Part shown: piece after piece, positions 1 through 15,400 of the stretch
How the letters are laid out: every line of letters begins with the position of its first letter
How positions within the stretch are numbered: position 1 is the stretch's first letter
Source of the DNA: Drosophila miranda
Taxonomy: Eukaryota; Arthropoda; Insecta; Diptera; Drosophilidae
Direction: 5' to 3'
Assembly: GCF_003369915.1 (NCBI RefSeq)
Contig: NC_046676.1
Span: 4,650,001-4,714,000 of the forward strand
DNA length: 64,000 nt
The notes under the pieces: generated by a model
What the model was told of the DNA's origin: nothing
Seen by the model: the letters and a program-made list of their open reading frames with translations, nothing else
Database searches by the model: none
Made by a program: the position numbers and the translations under genes

Positions 1-352
1 ATGCCAGACAATGCCTCTTGTTATCAGTCGTCGTCTTGCCTGTTGCACCACCCAAGCGGCCAAGCGACTCATGTTGCCATTGTGGGGCCTTGGCCATTGT
101 CCGCTTTGTGGCATTGTCAACGCAGAGAAAACACAATGCGCACGAAATGCATGAGTAGGAAACCACAGACTGTAGTACGGAGTATAGAGAGAACTTTCAG
201 CCAGTCTTTCTCAGTCTCGAGTTTAAATTGGGAACAGATATTGGCCAACTAGGAGTTTTGAAAAGATGCAAACGGACGCTGACGATGAGGAGTTTGACGG
301 TTATGAATGATAAGCTTTTAGACCAGATCTGTCCTCTCGAACTCACTCTTAC
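1..352 (-). other. Epac intron, left edge
   Basis: This is the intron that follows exon 9. I see no other coding sequence here; short open frames have no family signature. Confidence 0.5.
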
Positions 353-497
353 CTGGGTGCGTCGTTAATCAAGGCCAGCTTTCCAAAATCATCGCCCGTC
401 TTCAGGGTAGCCACAGTTCCCTTGCCGTGTATCACAACATCCACAGACCCTTTGAGGAGGATGTACCAGGAGCGTCCTTCGTCGCCTTGATTGAATA
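353..497 (-). CDS. Epac: Epac coding exon 9 (CNB-B, main cAMP sensor)
   Basis: The exon encodes [20 protein letters not shown] and the cassette [11 protein letters not shown] of the high-affinity cAMP site. It leaves two bases (AG) of the following Arg codon, so the next exon lies left of position 1. Acceptor AACAG|TA, donor CCCAG|GTAAGA. Confidence 0.92.
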
Positions 498-3400
498 CTG
501 TTGTTGTAGTCGTTGTTGTTGTTGTTTTTTATTTTTGTTGCAATGGGTTAAACGTGTTAAGGGATAAAAGTCTTTATAAGTACTTATCATTTTTGCTTTA
601 GGGGCTTTATGCGAGAGGGGGTGGTCGTAGGGTGGTCCTTTTTTATTGAGACATAATTAGTTGGAATTTAATTAAAAAGTTTCCAAAAACTTTGCTTTTT
701 GGCTTCGAAAGTCTCTAGAGTCTTGAATGCTGTGGCTGTGGGGCAATACTCACATATTGTGCCCGCCTTGGCATGAGCCTCGAACACGAATATCGATGAG
801 AGCTCCCGCTTGATGCTGGTCGAGAGATGGGAGAGAGCGGCAATGTGGACGAGCTCCTCGAATACCAGCTCCAGTTCCTCCGATGTCCGTTCGTGAGAGC
901 TGCGAGTCAATGATTGAATATGCAACAATGTGCGTTTGTGGTGTGTGTGGTCTTGTGGCACTTACGGTTTGCGCAATATCATACGCAAAGTGGCGTCCGG
1001 GCCACGTTGGAAGAGGGCACTCAGTGCCTCGCGTATATGCTCGTTGGCCGCGTGTTGATCCTCTGCCTGGGGGATGCCGACCGCCGGTGCACCGCCTTCT
1101 TCGTCCAGCCGGAATCGATACAGAAAGCACTTATCTTTGAATGGCTGCTCTTTGTTGACTGCGGCGGAATCGAGTAAAATTAATATGTGAAGGCCTGTTA
1201 AGTGCGAAAATGGCCGCATTAACTTCCGTAGCTTACCATGTGTGAGAACGCCTTCCTCGACCAGGGCCTGCCACATGCCCGCCGCCTGGGCGCGGGTGTG
1301 CACAATTGGAGCGAGGTTGACCAGCCAATCGACGAGCTCAGTGCCGGGTGCGCACTTCCGTATTAACTTTCCCGAAACCTCCGCAGAACAGAGCGGAAGA
1401 TAAAGAGATAATTAGCATCATAAAAAAGTTAGTCGTCCATTTGCCTCTCCTACCTTGCGATCCTTCAGGCAGCTTGAGTTGTCGGCCACGAGTAATGTGC
1501 GTAGAGCCCAGCCCATGCGGCTCATAGCAGGACTCGGTGTCTGCGAAATAAGTAAGCAATGAACTAAAAATAAACTGCCCTGAGATGTTCAGCCTGTGTA
1601 CATTCTAATGCTGCCCTGCCGTACACCTCTAAGAAATACATTATAATGTAACGCTTAAAAAGCCGACTGTAAGCCTGTGTAAAGACTCCCTTTCGCATAT
1701 CGAGAGATTATACTGGCATCGTTCCAGCTCATCTTCAATTTGTCGCATTAACTAAGGCCAGATTAAAGTTTTTACTGCCAAAAGATTAGAGCTTTCAGGG
1801 CAAATGTCAAAGCCAGAAGGACAACAATTTTATAGAAATCCTTTGAAAGGGACATTTTCCCATTTCCAGCAGCCTCATGAATAACACATAAATATTTTGT
1901 AATTCCCTTGACAGTTTCTGGAGCAGCAAATTAACTCATTTGTCGTCGTCAATGTCGGAAAAATTATATTTCTAATATTTATGCGCCTGTGGCTGGGCTA
2001 CAAGCATACATATGTACGAGTATATACATATACATATATGTATGTATGTATATCCCTCCCTGTGGATGCTCTCCGCTTACCTCGGTGATGGGCAATGCTG
2101 GGTTGGGGTGGTCCGGGCTGAGTGGGCGCTTGGTGGGCGATGGGGCGGCTGCCGTCTGCTGAACGCTAGGACCAAAACCTATCAAATATCCCACAGCAGT
2201 TTATTTTAATTAATGTTTTTTCAAAATGTGTCTGTGGCTGTGGCTGTGTGCGTGTGTGTGATTGGATGTGGATGGTTGCCCAATGTTTAATGTGAGTTTA
2301 ATATGTTTATTCAATCAGTTTTATGTGCGCATAAATATCGTGGTGATTTTAATGCGGCTTTCTCCCGTTTACATACCGTTCTTCAATTTGCAATTGGTGA
2401 AAATGTCATTCATCAACTCTTTGTTCTTCTGCAATTAAAAAACAGTCAAGAAAAATGTCCATTAGTCGGGGGCTTAGACGGTGCGGTATTGTTTTCTTGT
2501 TATGCTTTCTGTTTTCTGTTTATTCGCGATAATTGCAATGCCAAATTCCAATTACGTTGCTCATTTCGAATGCCGTCGACTGCGGACGCGCCGGCTGCCC
2601 ACGCTCCAGGCGAAGCCGTCGCTTAATGACCGCGGAAGTGGCACCAGCTGTTGGAGCCCCGGCGGTTCTCTCCGACTCCAGCACCTCATGCTCATGGCTA
2701 TCACTGTGACGTCGATAGGCCAAGAGAACGCACCAGGCTGCCTCATCGCTGGCCACAATCTGAGCGGACCAGCGCTGACGCTGCCCCTGCCGCTGCTGCT
2801 GCGCAGCTGACATGTGGCAACTTTCTTTCTTTTCAACTCTTTCAGCTCGCAGGTAATTACTGCCAAACGCTGCTTTGTGCACTGATAAATGGGTCTGACA
2901 AATGCCTACCGAGACCCGACCCGAGACCCGAGACCCGAGACCCGAGACCAGGGACTTTGCAAATTCTTATCACTCGCAGGGGTTGTCAGAGTGTTTCAGT
3001 TCTGTTTCAAAGTATTTTGTTGGCAAACAGTGCACCAGTTGGGTGGCGACGCCTGGCAACTCTTGCGGCTCTGCCACCTGATAAGCAGAAAACGCTGGCG
3101 TTGTCGTTGTCGTTGTCGTTGGCGACGTCGACGTCGACGTTGACGTTAATTAAACTCACTTCGTTTATCAAACGCACAGCAGGGCCAAAATAAGCGGAGC
3201 CAATTAGGCAGTGCGCGAGAAAGAGCGAGCATAGGGGTGGAGAGGCTCAGAAGGTCTTCGCCTTGAACAGAATTCACAAATGCATTCTGATTAAACCTTA
3301 TTTTTGATTCGAATGGCATTTGAATGGGAAAAAGATGTTGTAATCCAGAGATTTCAAAATTTAAACCAATAGATTTGACCCGGCAGTGGAAATTGATAGA

Positions 3401-6400
3401 AGAAATTGTTTCACTTACATGAGAATATTCGATTTAAATATGTTTAATATTTAATTTAGTTTAATATGTTATATTTATAACACATTTGCAGGAAATATAT
3501 GTTATATCTGTGTACATTCTAAATGTATATTATTTATTTATGGACCGTATTAAATAGACTTTGTAATACATTTTTATGTGTAAATCCCCATCACTAAGTT
3601 CACTATTTTAGTACTGAGAATACCGAATATTCCATTTAAACATGCGTGTGCTTCATTTTACTATAAAATTTTTCCCTGAGTTCAGGTGGCAATAATTTCA
3701 AATCGCGTGACTTAGAGCTCTACAGAATCGAATCGCAACAGAATTTTCAGTGCAATGAAATCAATAAAGTTTACATATGTAACATCATAAATTGGCAAAG
3801 AATTGGTTCACAAGTTTATTTCAAATTGACTACTCCGGAAAATTGGTCCCTACTCCAGTCGTTAGCCCTGAAAATCCTTCGGCATTTGCCTCTACCTCAC
3901 TGGTGCGTGGTGCTCGGTGCTGCCGGTGCTGTCGGTGCACATGTGCAAATTGAGTTTGTGCATAAATAAATAACCACATGGCCGTGGACATGCAACTGTG
4001 TGCATGCCACTGGGCATTCAATACAGCTCGTACCCACCCACCAGCCCCATAGGAATGAAATATTTATGGACTGAGGATTACGCCGGCCACATGTTTGGAA
4101 ATGCTATTGTTACTGTTGCATCAGCCGCCTGAATGCCATTTATTGTGCATAAAATGCGTCCGAAATTGAATGCAAATATGTTGTAATCAAATGGCATTGA
4201 AATTAAAAAGCAATTGAAAGCCGCATTCAAAGTATAACTCTTCAATAGCGCTATGCCACATTTACCGCAAGAGGCGAGTGCAATATCCGCCCTTGATTGC
4301 GCCACAACTAACATCCTCCTGGCAGGCAGTAAATGAGGCTGCAGCCTGGAAACCAAACCCAAACTTGTCCCAACGAACGGAACCCGATCCAATTGCAATT
4401 GCAATTGCAATTGAATTCAGTTGGTCTCGAATCGACTCGACACGACTTGTCCAATCGCATTACGAGTGCTTTGAGTCTTGTCCGGTATAATTGGCTGCCA
4501 TTGGATGCTGGTCGATTGCTGCTCTGCTGCCATTTTTAGCTGGGATCGAAATGAGACCGTTAATTAGCCCGAAATTCTATTTTCTCCACTTACCCGCTCA
4601 TGGTCTGCCATATGGGTCGACAATTGCTTTATCTGACATTTTCAATTTGCCCTCCAGTCGGGTAAATATTTGTGCACAAATCAAACACTCGACTAGGACC
4701 AGGACCAGCACCAGGACCAGGCGGAGAATACAAGTTCCCGCGAAAAGCGAAAGGTTATATCGAGTATACGCCGTACGAGTATATACATTTTACTTACTCC
4801 TTTTCAATTTTCCTCGCCCTCGCCCTCGCCATCGCCCTCGCCGCCCCCGGATTTTATCGCATTTACGCAGTTCAGAGAACTGAACGCAGAGCGAGGGAAT
4901 TCCCCAGTTTCCAACATTTTTATGGCTGCTGCTGGTACGACTACTACTGATGATGGTGCAGCAGTGCCAGCTTCCACTTTCACTCCATTGTTGCACACTG
5001 CGTATACGTGATATGTGGTGGCCCTGCTGTCGCAGCTACTTTGTTATCGCTCACCCTCTCTGCTGCTCTGCCACGCTGCCACGCTGCCACTCCCCCCTTT
5101 CCGCTAACCACTTGTGTTGCTTTTGGGTTAGCCAATGTTGGCATAATGTTGCAAAATAGTATATGCCCCAATTTGAGGTTTTCCTCCAGCTCGTTTTTCT
5201 CTCTCTTTCTTTTGTGAGAAATAAGGTAAATAAGGTAAATATACATTCATTCATTCTGTCCGCCCCTGAATGGGGGCCCTCCATGTGTGTGCTCGTGTGG
5301 TTTATACCTTTTGTGCGTGCCTTAAGGGATGACTTTTTGGGGGTTCCCCCTCCCTCAGCTGCCCCAAAAATGGTATTGTTAGTGAGGGTTCCGAATTTAC
5401 AGAGACATTTTGCATTTTTACACTGACAAAAGTAAGGAAACCCTCAGGTGAAATGTAATTGAATTTTCCACATTGGAGAAGGAGAAGAGTCCCTCCATCA
5501 TTTCGGCTGCATTAATCTCGTTTCTTGCAGTGCATTTTGTGTGCAGTTCAAACATTTACTATTTGCCAGAAGTAAGCCTCCCGCTCTGGGGGGAAAAGGA
5601 AACCAATCCCATCCCATCGCTATAGCCGTAAGTACATTCAAATCCTGTGGCTTGACTAAGGCAAATTCCAATTGATATTCTATTGATATTGCCTTTGAAT
5701 TGTATACTGCTGATAGGTGGAGGAAATATTATATACATATATGTATATATGTAAGTATGAATGAAGTTAGTTCCATTTAATTATCGCTTGTACTTGGGCG
5801 AATTTCCCTTGGGTCCTAGCAAGCATAGACGCTAACGCGGCCAGGACATGCAACATGAAAATGGAAACGAACATGAATGATGCATTGCAATAAGCCTGTC
5901 ATTACATTGTAATGCCATTTGCCGCACATAAACAGAGACAACATAGAATAAACTACTTGGCCCACAAGAGCACCTTGGCTTAATTCCCCCTCCCACCTGC
6001 TCCCACTGCTACTCCTAGCCAGAGCCAGACACAGAGCCAGAGCCAGAGCCAGGGGCACTTAACACTGAGGGCTCAGAGCTGCCGGCATGTGTTCGGGCTT
6101 AGGACTGCGAGGCGGTTCATTAGGAAAAAGCTGTTAGACGGGTTGGGGTCGGGGTCGGGACCGGCGAGCATCATTAAATGTTAATTGAAATTTTAATTAA
6201 ATACTTTCGGCACTGACGAAGGCATACCGCAAATATGTATGCCAGGACGCTGCTCTGCCACATGAATCTGAATATCATTTGAGTCATGCATCTATCCATC
6301 ACAGATGCTCATTAACATGAAGGCAAAGGAGGGTTGTCTGGAGGTGGATTTGATGAGCGACTGCTCCTTTTTGATGTGGTTAAAAGTGCGCAAGAAAGAA

Positions 6401-9400
6401 GGGAACTTGAACCCGAGTCCCCAATGGAATTGTATGTTAGGAACTTACCTCCCAAATGAGTCGAAAATCCTGCTGCTCGACGCGCAGCAGCTCGCAGGTT
6501 GTCTTCGTCACGACGGTGCTATCGCGTGGCAAGTCGTGCAGTATGGTCTCCCCAAACGTGGCGCCCACACCCAGGTTGCACAATGTTACGGAGCTCTGTA
6601 AATAAATAAAGCCAGTGGATTCGGGTTAGATGCAGCAGGAGAAACAGTACCTTGAAGTGGCATAAGTCTGTACTGGAGAGTGTGCACTATCTGTGCAGTT
6701 TAAACACTTTGTGGCCCCCTGGCCTGGTCGTTCTCCTTGGTTTCTTACACAATTAGCAGATACGACTGCAATTTGCTTGTGGCTGGGGGCTTTGTGGATG
6801 GTACTGTGGCTTACCCATTCCCAAAAAACAACGGAAACAACTGCGGATATGCCACGCCACCAACTGTCTGTCAACCGAAGCAATAACCGTGGCTCAGAGC
6901 TCAAAACCCAGAGCTCAGAGCTCGGAGCTGCTGAGTGTTGTCTAACCGCAGCAGCATTGCAATGACATTTTCAATTACCAACTCGAGTTTGCATCTGTGC
7001 TGTCCTGCCCTCTTGGTGCTGGTGCTGCTGCTGGCTGTTAGCTGGCTCTGCCGCTTGTTTGCTTGCTTGTTTTCCCACAAGAAACACAGGTTCTTGGCCC
7101 GAGGGCCCTCGCAGCCTAATTTCAGGAGCGAGAGCCGCCCTGCCATGTAATTGGCTTAAAACAGGGCTGACTACAGCGCCACCGCGGAATTAGTTAAACT
7201 CGCATTACCCCAGCATTTCGTGTATGTATGTGTGCGTTTACAGTTATTACACCGCGCAAAAGCAAGGCCCGTAAAATATTATTTAATTAATTCCCACTGT
7301 GTGTTTAATTACAAATGCTATTTGCCGCCGTTGGTTTCTTTTTGTGTCCAAAAGCAGCCCGGAAATTTCATTCGCTTTTCTTGCTGATTTATTGGGGCTT
7401 TTGTTTTTTGACAAGCGTCACAAAAATACTTGGGCTTGCTCTGGGTCTTCGTCTTTGTCTTCTCTAACGTCGCGCCTTCTTTTGGCCACATTAAATTTGA
7501 TTGCTTTCTAATTTATTGCAGCATTAACAGTTGACCCACAGACACAGACACAGACACAGACACAGCCACAGACGGATGGATGGAGAAAGATGGAGAAGAG
7601 AGAGAGAAAGAGAGCTCTTCTCCAAAGAAACGAAACGGAACGAAAAAGAGGAAAAGCAGGAAAAGCAACAATTTATCCCCGAGTATTTCCCTTTTTGTAA
7701 TTTGCCTAAGCCGCCGAGAATTGAATTCAATTTCCAGTCCAAACAAAAATATTTTTAAAAGCTGTGCGCGTCGCAAGGGGATAACAAATTTTGTGGGATG
7801 AGGGGCGTTTGTCTGTGATGTAATTTTGTAATTTTTATAAATAGTCGTATATATTGATCAAGTGTAAAGTGAAAGATACTCCGGGAGCTCTTCGACTAGC
7901 TCAACAGTCTGGAGTATCTTTTGGAGTGGCAGTGGAAGGGTACTTGAGCTTGATCTACCTGTTTCCAAAGCAACAAACGGAAACGTATCTGCATTTGAAC
8001 AGTTTAACATGTGATGAAGTGTAGCTCCCATCTCCATCTTTCAAGCCCACTAACTAGCCCTTGATTATCTCTTTGGTGGGTTGAATACTTATTTGGTTTG
8101 ATTGTGCTGCCAATGGAGAGCGGTGAAGGCTATGAGCAGTAAAGGTCTGTATCGAAGAGTGCCAAAGATTACACACTCTCTCAGCTACGCTACTACGCTA
8201 ATCCCTTACATAATGATACGATTATCCACAACCATATGTAACCATAACGTACATTTGCTGCAGATGGTGCTGCCACATTTATTCGGGGTATGCAACGCCA
8301 TGTTTTACCTTCGCATAATGCCGCGTTGATTGCTCCACGTTGTAGGTACAACTGCGACGGAACAACATGATCCTGTGTCCTGCTGTCGCTTGATTCAACT
8401 TTTAGTTTTAGTTTTTTTGCAGCGACACTTCTTGCATAGATGGAATATTCAATGGAAAAAGCACACACAAACAGCATTGGCCAAATGCAAATTGGATACC
8501 GGAGTGTTATGTACCATTTCGGTGGGTTGCTGCTCGATTGCGAATCGATTGCGACGTGAGGTCAACAAAGAGACTTGCCACTAGTTATGGGCACGAGGCA
8601 CGCGCTGCCGAATGTGTGGCCAAACATTTCTGGGCCGTGTGGGGCACCATATGCGACCGTTGATAAATGACATGGAAGCGTGTCTCAGAGCGGGCTATAT
8701 GTACTCTTTACTACCAAGCTACGAGTGTTTTATTATTATTACTTTTTCATTTTTTATTTGTTCATATTTCAGCGCGTACCACTTTCAATTGGAGCTGCAC
8801 ACTGCCATCCCCATTCACATTCACATTCACATCCACTTCCAGCAGCTCTTTGGGTCTTTCGCAGGGTCTTTCGATGAACCGCGCGGCGTCGCGTCGCAAA
8901 GCAAACTGAAATTGGAGTTGGAGCACGCCAACGGATGATGCCCCCGTGTGAGGCAGCCAGCTGGCGAGAAACTGTTGCATGTGTGCACACGTGTACTGTC
9001 TGTCTGCTCTTTTGTGCAACTCTTGGCTGGCAGTTGCTGATGTGTGGCCAACAGCAGCAACAAAGGCCCAGAAGACCCCCGGCTAAGTGGAGCGTTCGAT
9101 GCGATGACAGCTCAATGGCCCATTGATGTCATACTCGTATTGGTATCTCAATGTACTCAATGCCCAGTGGTCAGCCCCCAGTGGACGACATTCTAATTTG
9201 ATCAATGGCGCAATAATCACTATGTGAAGTCGAGCTGGCTAAAACGCACGAAAAGAAGGCCACGTTCTTGATGGGCAACTAAATAATGTATTATTGATTG
9301 AATCTTTGCCCCTTCAATGGCAAAGTGTGCTCTTGCCTCTTATTGGTGAGGAAGTTTTGAGCGTGGAAGAGCATCTCAAATTCGTGGATCTGCTGACACT

Positions 9401-12400
9401 TTTCCTCTTCCCACCCAGTTTAGCCGCCTTTGACGAACATTGCTGTCGTTTGATGCATGCACGCCAAGCGAAATGCAATTAAGCCAGAGCTCAGGCCCTA
9501 GACCAAGAGCAAGACCAAGCCCACATCCACAGGCACACCGATAGCGACACCGATGCGAACCCATATCGCTGGCACCCATGTGCGTCACTGCAGTGGTGAC
9601 TGCTGCCCAAATGTCCACTCCATTGGGACCTTTTGTTGGGCTGCGCGCTTGGAAAACTTTTCACGCACATATGAGCACGCTTCCGTCCGTTGCAGCAGGG
9701 CTCTGCCGTATGTTGCAGGGGCAGTTTCGACTGTTGCTGTGGCAGAGGCAGTGGCTTCCCATACTGCTGCAGCGTGTCTCGCATTGCAATCCACTCTGAC
9801 CAACTCCGTTGGCCAAACAAGAGTGTGGAGCCGACTTTGGGGCGTGGTCTTACGAATACCTTGTTTTTAGGATGCTCCTGCTAATGGAATTTCGGATGAG
9901 CGAAGCGTCCAGCCAGATGCTGCGAGCCAGATGCAGTGCGAGATTTTCCCATGAAAACTGGCTTGCTCTAAATAGCAACAGCCAACGTTAAGTATTTCAA
10001 TGTTCAGGTTGAATAACCTTGACACTTTTATTTCATCTTTTTCATCTTTTTAATTTTTTTGGTTTTGTTCGGTTGGGTTTTTTTTGTTTTTTACCCGGAC
10101 CGCAATTGTTCGCAGTCCGCCGTCTGCCGTCCGTCGTTTCTGCTGGGGCTAGTAATTACGAGTATTTCGCTTGGCCCTCCTACGGTGAAGGTAATGCTCC
10201 GGACCAAGTCAATGACTGCTCAAAATGAGTGGGCAGCAGAGAAGCTGCAGATATTTCCCTCAATGTTTTCGAGGTGTCAAAATAAATCAGTCCGTTCCAT
10301 TCGTTTGTCTAATTAATTATGCTAATTAGGTCATCATTAATTAATTTGCAATGTTTGTGCTGTTTGTGTGGTTTTTAACGGGTTAATGATTCAATGAATT
10401 ACCACAGACAAAAGAGATTTTCCAATTCATTTGATGACAAGTTAATGATCTCCACCGTAGAGGAGATAATTATTTTTATTTTTATAAAATTACATTTAAT
10501 GCTCTCAACCGTTAGAGTCGAGAACATTCAAGAACTGCCGGTTGCACGTGCACGTCCCCAGTTTTCCCAGCCGCTGCCTCATTTTCCACGGGTTGCATGT
10601 GGCGATGACATAAACATAGATAAACATTCGGCCCCACCTGCGCCTGTAGCATCATTAAAAAAGTTCTTGCAACTTTATTAATCCAAATGAACGGGGAAAA
10701 AACACTTTGAGTACGCACCAAGCTGGCTGACCCATAAGCGGATTTCCCCTTCTCTCCCCAGCTTCCCTTTTTTGCCCATTTTCCTGGCAAAAAATGAACA
10801 GAATATGTGAAAAATTCTCATTTGAATATATGCAAATATAAAGAACGAAAAAAGGATCCCGAACGGAGTCCTCGCTCGTCTGCTTCTGTCAGGCAATTCG
10901 GGAGTGTCCTGCTAATGCGCCCCAAAGTATGCAAAGTGCAAAGGAAACGCTCAGGGCGAAGGAGCCGAGCAAAGGAATAGTTCTGATGGCATTGGCCCAT
11001 TCCCCGATCTCCGTTCCCCGTTCCCCGTTCCCCATTCCCCATGCCCGATTCCTGTCATATACCGATTGCATACCGAAGGAATCATTCAATCGAAATGTAA
11101 ATAACAAAAGTTCCTCAAGCGGAACAAACTTTCGCAGACAAACTGCGAGCGGAAAACGATTTCCATGTTGTTCTCAGGGATTTCAGAACTTTCAATAAAC
11201 ACAAACAAACGTTTTTGTGTCTCAAAAATAGTACTCTAATAATTATTTCACCAATGAGTATTCGAATTGCCAATCATATTGCCCTGTGGCTTATCAACCT
11301 CAAACGATAGCTTGAGGGTAGATTTGCAGTAGGTAATGTCTTCATTTAACTAGGACCATTATCACAGCAGAGTTCATTTAGGCAGAGACAATTCAGTAAA
11401 TGACAAGAAGTCGACTTCTATGTACACAGAACAGAGATAGACCGTTCGGTCGCCAACAAATAAAGTATTGTTGGTGGATCAAAGCTTTTAATACCCTTCC
11501 AAATTCTGCATTAGGACACCTACTGAAAAATTGAATATTTAGATTATATATTCGGTAATGAACATAGTGAAAATAAATCAAATGTACTTTGATCTAAGCA
11601 TAAATATTTTAAAATATACTTAAAATAAAAATGAAATATATTTGAATCATAATGTAATTTTAAAATTGAATGCTTATCGTTCCCTAGGCAGTTGTTTGAT
11701 ATAGAGCTCAAGTAGATTAGATACGAAATTATATTTAGACTGGAGAAGATATATGTAGTATAATATCCCCTGTAAGGGTAGACGATCGCTGAGCGACGAC
11801 GCCAGTGTAAAACATACTGTATAGATATACACAGATAGCTGGCGTAACAAGTTTGGCCATTAAAATTATCTCATCGCCACTAGACGACGGCATTGAACCG
11901 TGCCGTTCAATCTTCAAACGTTGTAGTGTTTTTATTCCCCTTTAAATGCTGGCTCTTTAAAAGCCAGCCACAACCCTACCTCAATTAGCCGACTCGTGTT
12001 GCATGCTCCAGAGCCATATTTTAATTTGGGGTTTCCAATATAATGGTGGAGCAGCAGCAGCAGCCCCCTGAGTGTGGCATGTGGTATGCAAAGCATGTGA
12101 GCGTCTGGGAATATTAATTAATTTACCTCAGCCCGTGCAGAAGAGAGTCATTGACTCTGGCAGCACAATGGCCGTGGCCGGGTGAGAAATTACGATTACT
12201 TCAGCCCGAATGCACTTTAGGAGCACGAAATTCAAGTGTGAAACGCGCTTGTTATCGTACAACTAGTTGACTATATTTATCTATCGATGATGCAACGGAC
12301 ATTTACATTTCTTGGCGGCTATTAATTTCTACGGCTTTAAAGCTAAAACAGAAGCTCAGATCCGTTCCAGGCGCAAGTAGATGCCACCGATTGAGCCCAA

Positions 12401-15400
12401 AACGAACGATTTGGGCTCATATTTCAAGGGTATTTCTGTCTTGTCGCAGAGCGATAGCTTGAATCTGCTGAGGAGCTGGGCCATGCCGATGCGGGCCTGC
12501 ATCTGGCCAAAGCGCATTCCAATGCAGTTGCGGGGGCCATCGCCGAAGGGCAACCACTCCACGGAGTCGCGGGCGGCCACTTGCTCGGCCGAGAAGCGGT
12601 CCGGATCGAATCGGAGGGGATCGGGATACAGATTCTCGTCGCGGTGATAGGCACAGGCGGGTATGATGATCTGGGTGTCCTTCTCAATCACCAAATCGGG
12701 ATGACCGGGCACCACATAGTCGCTGAGAGCCCTGCGTTCGAGGTGGGGCACCAGAGTGTACAAGCGCAGGGTTTCTAGAGGGACATATCGGAAGGAGTTA
12801 CAAACGTGACTGTGGAGGCAGTTGAAGAGAAGTGGAACCGACCTGAGAAGACCTGATCCAAGTAGCGCATTTCCTTGACACACTCGTACGTCAGCTTGCC
12901 ATCGTGCTCGGCGAGAACAGTCAGCACTTCGCTTCGCAGCTTGTCCTGTATGTCCTGGTGCTGGGCCAGCTCGTAGAAGCAGTAGCTCATGGTCGAGGAG
13001 GAGGTCTCGAAGCCGGCCAAATAGAACACAAACACTTGGGCGGCCAATTCCCCAATGTCCATGGCCTTCATCACCTCTCCATTTTCGAGGGTGACGCTAC
13101 CCTTCTGCTTTATCTCGATCAGCATGTCCATGAAGTCGTGGCGCTTGAAGTTCTCCTTTTCCCTCACGGCCACAGTGTCGTTCACCAGGCGCATGAAGAA
13201 CTGGTGCACGTCCTCGGGCATTATGCGCATCCTCAGCCTCCGGGCCAGCTTCGGGAAACTGAAGATGAAGAACGTGAGCAGCTGGCCATGCCTGAGCTCT
13301 GTGAACGCCTTCTGTCCCATGGTGCGGAAGTCTGTCACGGGCGTGCGCAGGGTGTTGCACTCGATGCCAAAGGCACAGGTGCCGATCACATCGGTGGTGA
13401 ATCTGGCCATCATCTCCTTGATCTCTATAATGGCCCCACCCTGGGTCGGAGGCACCTGCTCCTCCATCACACTCGCAAACTCCTCGGACACTTTGATCAC
13501 CGTGGGAAACATTAGCTTCATTTTGCCCGAGGTGAAGGTGGGCGACAGTCGCTGGCGCAGCTCCTTCCAGCGTTTGCCATCCAGGTTGAACAAGTGTTGG
13601 GTCAGCGGATCGTCCCGCTCGTTGTGGAACTGTCCGCGATCGGCAAAGTTGGAGAAATCCTTGATCAATATGTTCTTGGCCAGCTTCGTGTCGACGATGA
13701 AGGCCGCTGGCTTCTGCAGAAAGAAGAAGCCCACGAAGGGGCTGCCGCTGGTCCGAAACTTGTTGTAGTAGTCATAGAAGATATCGTGTATCACTCGGTT
13801 CTTGCGGAAGCCCACCAGGTTGCCGTAGAACGGGTGGGGCGGATCGTGGGGCACTCCCTTGCGCTTCCAGTACTGGAAATTGCGATGCAATAAATACGCT
13901 ACCAGCGAACCGACGGCGATCACCAAGTAAATCAATATCAACATTTTTGGTACAACTTTTTCCGTTTTGCGAAGTGTGGCTTTCAGCTACCGCCGAACTA
14001 ATGAACGATACTCAGCATTTTCGAGCAGTCTTTAAAGACTCTCCCAGCCCAACAAATATACAAACACGCAAACAAACAAACATATTATATGAGATTAAAA
14101 CTAAGTATCAGCGTGATATGCCGAAAAGACCTGTTTTAGAAGTCACGATTACAGCGCCAGAGATAGTGCTGGCACTGCTCAATGAGGAATTCTAGAGACC
14201 TAAGAGTGTTTCCCAAGAGAGCCGCCACTCTCTTGGCTGCTACAGAGACATAGAAATAGCAAAGAATATCAACAAGCGATAGCAAGATTGTTGTTAAATA
14301 AAAACAGGTCGCACTCCCTCAAAATTAGTATTCTACAAATGAAGCCTTTTATCTCTTGTTGACTTGTATAGAATTATCAAACAAATAACAACATTGCGAA
14401 TTCAAATCAGGTTGATACACTCTTCCCAGAGTTGCCAAATATTAACAGTATTGTGAAGTACATATGTACATATGTCTATAATGCAGCATGCACCAAAAAT
14501 AAACGGTAGTTTTCCTTATCGTCGATTTACATTTAAAAGTCCCCGGACTGCGTCTCTGTTTAAACGCGACTCCTGTAAGCCGATTAGGTTGTGCATCCCT
14601 TGATTTCCTTCCCGTCGAGCTAAGGAAAGGGGACTTTAACGCGATTAGAGAGATTTTATTTTCCTCCTTGAAGTGAAGGGAGGGGGGAGGTAGGTGGAGG
14701 ACTGATTGACCTTGTGTCTCCTGTATAACTTATAGGTTCGTGTGAATTATTGGCGCTTCTGTCCTCCTCCCCCTTCGATGGCGTGGTGCATGTCCAGTGG
14801 TGGCCTCAGCTGTCATTTCCGCAGCTCCTGCTGTAAGTGCTCCTGAGGTATAAATGGATGTTCAGCTGACACTTAAACTCGTATTTCACCAATTCCCCCC
14901 GGTCCAGTCTCTCTGGCGTGAAAAAGTGCACCAGTTGGATCCAGTTTTATCGTCTGCTTAATGCTCGAGTCCTTGCAGCTTGACCTTGAGCCCCACAGCC
15001 TCGGCCCACATGTGTCACAATATTTTATATTGTATGTACATGCGGAGTATACACTCTGACTATGTGAGTGCCATGCGAAAAAGCAGCCCAGAGACGAGGC
15101 GAAGCGTTATTTGCATAATGAAGAGCCCAACAAAAAACACAGAAACAAAGGGGGCATTGAAGAACCGCAGTGGGAAGAAATGGAATGCCTGAGTCTCTGA
15201 CTAAATAAAATGCAAATCTAAATGCGACTAAAGTGCAGCAGAAGAATCCCACACCAGACCATACCAGACCAGACCAGAATAAGCCACGAAGCACACACAA
15301 AGAACCCATCACGCTGGAGGCGCACACAATGCTGGTTCTTTAGGAAAGGTCTCGAGGGCTCTATAAGCCAACATCTGACTGCTGATGCTGATGCTGCTGC

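Larger units (their letters stand above)
1541..6448 (-). other. Epac intron 4 (4.9 kb)
   Basis: The intron holds simple repeats at 2911-2950, 3100-3147, 4813-4842 and 6018-6052 and AT-rich DNA at 3400-3800. I see no RNA gene and no coding exon with family similarity. Confidence 0.55.

Noticed and set aside
9491..9884. Cluster of overlapping frames of 64-109 codons
   Set aside because: Several frames on both strands with no motif, as expected in GC-richer intron DNA.
13055..13768. Long open frames on the plus strand across Cyp6a2 (up to 237 codons)
   Set aside because: They are antisense shadows of the P450 exon; composition follows the real gene's codons and no family signature is present.
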